From Amylostereum areolatum (lineage: Eukaryota > Basidiomycota > Agaricomycetes > Russulales > Stereaceae), in assembly GCA_012932865.1 (NCBI GenBank), contig SAXG01000179.1, positions 1 to 13,498 of the forward strand: a DNA stretch of 13,498 nt. Direction: 5' to 3'. Under the pieces are notes generated by a model that was not told the origin of the DNA, made no database searches, and worked only from the letters and a program-made list of their open reading frames with translations. The position numbers were made by a program, and so were the translations under genes. Each line of letters starts with the position of its first letter. Position 1 is the stretch's first letter. This document shows, one piece after another, positions 8,820-13,498 of this stretch.

Positions 8820-10562
8820 ATGTCCTCCCCGCCTCTCGACGTCGACAGTCACCCATTTTCACCGACATTCGTGCTGCTCGAGGCCAAGCTCCTCACCGCA
8901 GTACACGCGCTCACCAACACACAAGGAGAGCCGAACGTCAAGTGGTGGAAGGCATTTAGCCGCTACGTTGTGCGTTTCTTTTTTCTTTTCTGACTCACTC
9001 TAACACAAGTCAAGAAACAAATTCTGGCCTGCTACATTGACGAGGCCCGCACCCTGAACATCAATGAGTATCCCCGGCTTATCACAGCCCTCTTCAACGT
9101 CCAACGCTCTCGGGATGGTCGGGTCGAGCGTGCACGCACCATCAACCTGGTGCTGGTCACCAAACGGAGGTGGTGGGAGGTGGCCGCGGATCACGGGCAT
9201 AGAGGTGTGTTGGCGCTCCGTGCTGCTCGCATGCCATTCTTACCATTTGTATGCAGCATTCTGGGTGAAGAACATCATCTCCCCCACGTCGCGGAACCCG
9301 CCGATGGCTCCGATCGCCGACACCGACACTTCACTCGACATCACCCTCCCCCCCCCCTCAGCTGAACGTATTGAACAGCCCACTGGCCGCCCCTTCCACC
9401 GTCAGCACGGATCTCCCCCCCACTGTTTATCTTATGCCACCCCTCCAAATCACACGCCCACACATTTGAGTCCCTTACGACTCCGATCCGTCTGCCTCCG
9501 ACGACTCCGACTCCGATTACCAAGGCGCCGAAGTTTCGTCGAGGTCAAAGTCTCGACCTAGGCTGCCACCCCCTGTGCCAGCCTCTGGCGCCATTGTGTC
9601 CGACGTCACCGACAGAGTCTATACCGACCCCCTGCATCCATCCTGGTGGACGAACGAGGTACGTTCCGTCCGTTTTGTTTGTTCTTCTTCACGAACTCAC
9701 CCGCTTCGAATAGCAATCATGCTACTCATGCAAAGAAGCCGGTGTGGGGTGCTGGAACAGCGGCCGTGCGTGGTCGTGCATCCATTGCATCGAGAATGGC
9801 CTTGACTGCTCGCACAAGACCAAGGAGACCACCCGAACAACAAAACAAGCATACCTCGCCCTCTGCAAAACTCCACACGCTCCGAAGCAAGTTCTCTGGC
9901 GCCCTGCCCTTCCCCCATCTGCTCCGACGACTCCTCCCGCCAGCACACATCCTCCGAGTCCGACAAACACCGCGAACGCTCACCGTCCTCGCCCGCAGCG
10001 TCGTGCAGCCCAAAAGGTGGTCTTCCGGTACTCCTCCGACGAGGAGGAGAGTGATGACGACGACCCCTACTCCGACGCCGTCCATGGTGAACAAGGTATG
10101 TAATGTCTTCTCTCTTATTCCAACGGAACTCATGCATCGGTAGCCGAAGCGGACCTGCAGGAGGAATCTGCCGCCTTCGGCAGGTTTGTTCAAGGCCTTG
10201 CTCGACGCGGGGGACTGCTGCTGCAAGAGCAGGTTCTCAACCAGGCCGATACGGCCCTGGATGCATTCGAAGAGTCGGTCAAGGCGATTGTCTCTGACCT
10301 AAAGGAGCAGGAGGCAGAGACTTCTCGCCTCCTGGAGTCCGTGGTCAAGATGAGGCAACGTGAAAAGGTAATAGACGACATGTTCTGGGCTGACTACTAT
10401 AGATATCAACATATCACCAAACACCTCGAGAAGATGCCGACTTTGACCACCTCTGGGAATGTTCCCTCGCTGGGCGTTTCCTCCAGCCATGGGCTCCCTC
10501 CAATCAAGTTGCAGGGTACAATTCAAGTCGACGACGAGTCGGAGGTGTCGGAGAATGAGTAA
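8820..10562 (+). CDS. B1: Zn(II)2Cys6-type zinc-cluster protein, divergent partner of A1
   Basis: Model: 8820-8969, 9015-9204, 9257-9424, 9471-9658, 9714-10095, 10144-10562, giving 498 aa. Introns of 45, 52, 55 and 48 bp are convincing; their phases 0,1,0,1 copy those of A1. The 46-bp intron 9425-9470 (GTTTAT...TTGAG) is weak: without it the frame is lost, because exon 3 runs through a 10-C tract (9348-9357) and the better-looking downstream frame meets TGA at 9467. The N-block contains KWWKAFSRYV, CYIDEART, EYPRLITALFNVQRSRDGR and RRWWEVAADHGHR. An Asp/Ser-rich linker ends WWTNE, directly before the cluster (Cys 235, 238, 245, 254, 257, 264: C-x2-C-x6-C-x8-C-x2-C-x6-C; GCWN and CSHKTK motifs). 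A Pro-rich segment and an acidic DEEESDDDD patch follow, then a helical C-terminus with EEDLQ-like heptads (about 360-430), ending SEVSENE. Probably a nuclear DNA-binding partner of A1 (inferred). Confidence 0.7.
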
Positions 10563-10621
10563 TTGGGTGGAGTAGCGTTGGGGGGCCATGATGGCATATG
10601 GGTTACAATACCGGGTCCTTT
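10563..10621. other. 59-bp convergent spacer between B1 and A2 stop codons
   Basis: B1 ends at TAA 10560-10562 and A2 ends (minus strand) at 10622. No AATAAA is seen in the gap, so 3' UTRs of the two genes would overlap and be complementary. Confidence 0.6.
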
Positions 10622-12255
10622 TCACTGTACAATGTCACCAAACGTCTGTATGTTTTTAATACCGTATGTTTTGAATACAGTGTCCAAGTCTGTACACGTC
10701 AGTCCGATACAAACTCTGACCTCGATCTCCTCCGACATCGGTGTTGTTTCCTCTATGAAAGTAAGATGTCTTTGAATCTTTTCAACATCACCCCGCACTT
10801 CCGTAAGCTCATTGTCCAGTGCACGAAGATGCTTCCGAAAAGCATGCATCTCCTGCCTCATCCTATGGTTTCTCTCCTTCAATGTTGCAAGGTCCGACAT
10901 CGCCGAAGTCATTGCTTCCCGAATCATGTGATACCTCTCGTCCGCGGATGTTTTGATACGAGCCATGAGAGATATTTGCATCTGATCAATCTGCCCGATT
11001 ACGGCGTGATGGCAAATCGGTGGATGAACCTGCAGTACCGTCAAACCAAATATCATGTAGGGAGGTTGAGTAAGAAGTTCGGAGACGCTCTAACCTTCTA
11101 TGCCCGGGCTGAATCTCACCTTTTTCTTCCGTTCCTTCCTGACCCCTTTTCCGCTGTCCGCCTTGTCTTCCCCAGTGTCAAAATTGCTGTCATCTAACGA
11201 ACCCATTGGAGGTCTTGGGATATCATCGGCAGTCGGAGGTCGGTACACAGGAAGCCGACGACATTCTCCTCGAGCCCGAAGCCTGATCCAGATCATCCGA
11301 TCTGTGCTTGTGGAACGAGTGACATGTGTACAAGGCTGTTTCGAACCATGACATCGGACACACGCATTGCCGTTTGGTTTCGCCAGCAAGGAGCTCGGTT
11401 TGCAAAGCACCTGTCACAGTCCTCCTGATATAGGTCAGCAGATCACATGGTAAATCATACAACATCAAATAGATACCTGATTTGGCCAACATGTCCCATC
11501 AATTGAGTGCAAACTTTCGGTATCGGAGGTAATACTGCTGTCCAGGGTTCCAAGCTGCTCCGATGGTGCTAATGGGTCCGATGGGTCCGACATCAGGAGA
11601 TGATTCCCGTTACTGCGAGGTCGACCATGTTTATGTCACCCTGGATGCGCATTGGCGTTCGACACTTCAACCGCGGCCTTGTGACAGTGGGCACGCAGAG
11701 AATATCAGTGTCGATGCTATCCTCATCCGATGGTGCTTCAAGCGTCGGCTTGAGCGGAACGTCCTCATCCGAATCCGAATTGGGCAGAAATATCTTGTCA
11801 TCGGCAGGAAGAGATACCCTCCGATAATAGCCTGGTAAGCACGAATCAACATGTGCCATGATACACAACAGGAAGTGAGTTCATAGCAGACCCCACCTCA
11901 CTATGTTCCACCAACGATTGCCTATGGGCTCGAAGTCTGGAAAGGGAACTGTCTCGTCGAAAAACCCGTGAATGGACATTGCGAGATCGGAGCTTGCTAC
12001 GTTGAACATGCTTGGATCCACGGGATATTCTTCCGACAGCCCTGCTGCCGAGAGTTCCGCTTGGACCTTTTTTCCATCTCCCTACACGGTGTTCAGTTTG
12101 TTGAGCGGGACAGTAGTAAAGGTACAAACGAATTCCCGCTTGTATGCTTCCAACCAATCAACATTCGGTGCTAACACCTCACCCGTGGAATGACCACTTG
12201 ATGTAGTTCCTGCACGTGAGCGAGAGCAAACTGGTAGCCGCCGAATAGTGTCCAT
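10622..12255 (-). pseudogene. A2: second copy of the A-type zinc-cluster gene, frameshifted
   Basis: Minus-strand exons mirror A1: 12255-12130 (start uncertain; includes APNVDWLEAYKREF), 12081-11897 (VQAELSAAGLSEEYPVDPSM, ending NRWWNIVR), 11831-11640 (YYRRVSLPADD and an NSDSDEDV acidic part), 11568-11477 (ending SLHSIDGTCWPNQ, against SVHSIDGKDWPNQ in A1), 11424-11120 (zinc cluster and basic KGVRKERKKK), 11029-10622 (helical C-terminus, ending GDIVQ). The cluster is broken: CDRC-x6-PCW is in one frame, while CVRC-x6-CTH is in another, so one base is missing between 11382 and 11366. The 11897/11832 splice fits only with a weak alternative donor, and a 71-bp intron (11569-11639) absent from A1 is needed to skip a TGA. 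The Asp/Glu tail of A1 is missing. Either a decaying paralogue or an intact gene with assembly indels. Confidence 0.6.
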
Positions 12256-12454
12256 AATGGAGTAGATGGAGTGCAACCAAGGGGAGGGCAATGATTGATC
12301 GAGAAGAGAGCACTTGTTGAACGACTTGTCGCAAATCGCGTCCCTCGGCACTTCCCGATCAAAATCTCGGCTTATTCCGACGGTCAACATTGCGTGACGT
12401 GGCATACACACCACTCACATTCACATTCATCTGCCACTCATTCTACACTCGGAC
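12256..12454. promoter_or_regulatory. Divergent promoter of pair 2
   Basis: About 199 bp lie between the likely A2 and B2 starts, close to the 218 bp in pair 1. The A2 start is not certain: an open minus-strand frame continues upstream to about 12403, so part of this interval could be coding. It includes the TGACGTGGCA element and a C/A-rich leader (CACTCACATTCACATTCATC) before B2. Confidence 0.4.
12395..12404 (+). promoter_or_regulatory. Conserved TGACGTGGCA element, pair 2
   Basis: Identical in sequence and orientation to 8753-8762 and at a similar distance (50 against 57 bp) before the B-gene start. It is the longest identity I noticed between the two divergent promoters. Confidence 0.55.
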
Positions 12455-13498
12455 ATGGAACGTAGCTCGCCGAAACACCGGACAACCTCAACACATACCT
12501 TTTCTCCCTGAAGTTTTCCCGACTAGAGGCACAACTGCTCAACCACCCTCCATTCCCTACATGCCAGTCCTGGAGAGCCCAACACGAAGTGGTGGAACCT
12601 TTTTGAACGTACCTTCGTGCGTAGTGGCACCATCGTCTATTCCCAGTATTGCTAACACCTCCATTGTCCAGAAAAAGCTTTCTCGTGTGCTATGTACAGG
12701 AAGCGCGAGATCTCGGCATCACGGAGTATCCGACTGTCATCACTGCGGCCTTCCACATTCAACGTTCAAGAGATGGCCGTGTGGAACGTGCGCGCAATGT
12801 TGATCTTGCAGCCATATCAGGGCGACGGTGGGCAATAGGCGGGATGAAGTATGGCCACAGAGGTACGCCGTTATTATCGACTCCGACGAATACATCTAAC
12901 GTGACCCGGCAGCATTTTGGACTGTAAACATTGTTCCCCCAAAGACTCCGACCCCTCCGACGCTCGCGATGACCACACCAATGTTGCATGTTCCTGATCT
13001 GAATGTTTCAACCACCACCACCTCCACTGATCCGCCCCCTGCTCCCACCACAATTGATCCCCGCCTGCTGGAAACTTCAGGCGGTGACTGGAACAGGGGC
13101 AACACATTCTCGAACATCCATCGTGACCACCAACATTCACCACATTCTGATGCCCGTCCTGACTCCGACTCCGACTCCGACTCCGACAGCCCCGACGGCC
13201 GTGACAACCAGATCACTGATGAGGAAGTGTCTCAAGATGGTGGTGCAGTGTCGGATGCCGTCTCATTTGACGATGAGAACCCGACCTGGTGGACAAATGA
13301 GGTGGGTTTGTTATAACATGAAATTCTGTCCTTTCTCACCATCAATTGAACATTAGGAGACATGCACCACCTGCAGACGCCTTGCAGTTGGTTGCTGGAA
13401 TCAAGGCCAAGTTCGATCATGCATCAATTGCCTGAAGAACAACTATCCGTGCTCCCACAAGACGAAAGTGACGGCTCGCACGACGAAAGCAAGATATC
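12455..13498 (+). pseudogene. B2: second copy of the B-type zinc-cluster gene, frameshifted and cut by window end
   Basis: Exons match B1: 12455-12616 (162 nt), 12672-12862 (191 nt against 190 in B1), 12913-13301 and 13357 to beyond 13498; introns of 55, 50 and 55 bp sit at the same places and phases (0,1,0). Shared motifs are LEAQLL (B1 LEAKLL), GEPNTKWWNLF, CYVQEARDLGITEYP, IQRSRDGRVERAR, GHR before the phase-1 intron, AFWTVNI, a (GACTCC) Asp/Ser run, TWWTNE, then an intact cluster C-x2-C-x6-C-x8-C-x2-C-x6-C (GCWN, CSHKTK) at 13363-13455. Exon 1 changes frame near its start and back near 12571, and exon 2 has one extra A in AAAAA at 12672-12676, so the open frame is broken. The linker exon is open throughout, without the extra intron B1 needs. 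The C-terminus lies outside the window. Confidence 0.62.
13161..13187. repeat. GACTCC microsatellite coding Asp-Ser in B2
   Basis: Four and a half units of GACTCC in the B2 linker exon encode alternating Asp and Ser. B1 has an imperfect version at 9479-9513. As with the A1 tail, a 6-bp period keeps the frame while changing acidic-tract length. Confidence 0.85.

Noticed and set aside
10368..10402. Possible 35-bp intron (GTAATA...TATAG) in the last exon of B1
   Set aside because: Shorter than every other intron here, and reading through gives a better, Glu-ending C-terminus than splicing.
11667..11852. Basic minus-strand frame across A2 exon 3
   Set aside because: It is the +1 shadow of the acidic DSDEDV-containing frame that matches A1 in character.
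6947..13498. Mating-type homeodomain (HD1/HD2) locus
   Set aside because: The divergent layout is similar, but no homeodomain recognition helix (WFxNxR) is present in any frame of A or B; zinc clusters are found instead.
6947..13498. KDZ-transposase-associated CxC cysteine clusters
   Set aside because: The spacing here is C-x2-C-x6-C-x8/9-C-x2-C-x6-C, the Zn2Cys6 pattern, and no transposase catalytic domain is in the window.

Overview
The window looks like an accessory, repeat-rich stretch of a basidiomycete genome, most likely an Agaricomycete. The evidence is many short GT-AG introns (45-65 bp) with GTGCGT, GTGTGT or GTATGT donors and CTGAC/CTAAC-like branch sites, CT-rich leaders before start codons, and a decayed copy of what I recall (not searched) as a repetitive Agaricomycete protein family. 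I see no bacterial-style operons and no rRNA, tRNA or CRISPR.

Left part (1-6946): mostly non-genic or decayed. It holds an unrecognised ORF that ends on a perfect splice donor (475-914), a broken multi-exon gene of the 'GQDFW...DDHV' type (about 2512-3985, poly-A signal at 4090), scattered intron-like signals at 4438-4920, and an orphan signal-peptide exon (5473-5532). That exon sits directly before a small non-coding repeat block with CTACAA/TTGTAA motifs. Two perfect 19-bp 9-1-9 palindromes and several short tandem repeats are also present.

Right part (6947-13498): the main content. Two divergent (head-to-head) gene pairs lie in tandem, in the order <-A1 B1-> <-A2 B2->. All four genes share one layout: an N-terminal block ending in W-rich residues, a Ser/Asp-rich acidic linker, a Zn(II)2Cys6-type cysteine cluster (C-x2-C-x6-C-W-x7/8-C-x2-C-x6-C-[ST]-H) in mid-protein, a basic or Pro-rich segment, and a helical, coiled-coil-like C-terminus. 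The cluster is complete in A1, B1 and B2 and split by a frameshift in A2; the C-terminus of B2 lies outside the window. A1 and B1 lie on opposite strands and are weakly similar in sequence, yet have the same intron phase series (0,1,0,1) at matching domain borders. I infer that A and B are ancient paralogues from an inverted duplication, and that the whole pair was then duplicated in tandem. Both divergent promoters carry an identical TGACGTGGCA element at about the same distance from the B start; in pair 1 it abuts a palindromic E-box, GGTCACGTGACC.

A1 (480 aa, 5 exons) is intact. B1 reads through only with one weak extra intron. A2 and B2 carry 1-nt frameshifts and look like decaying copies, unless these are assembly indels. 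Function is unknown; a heterodimeric DNA-binding pair is a reasonable hypothesis from the zinc clusters plus coiled coils, but it is inference.
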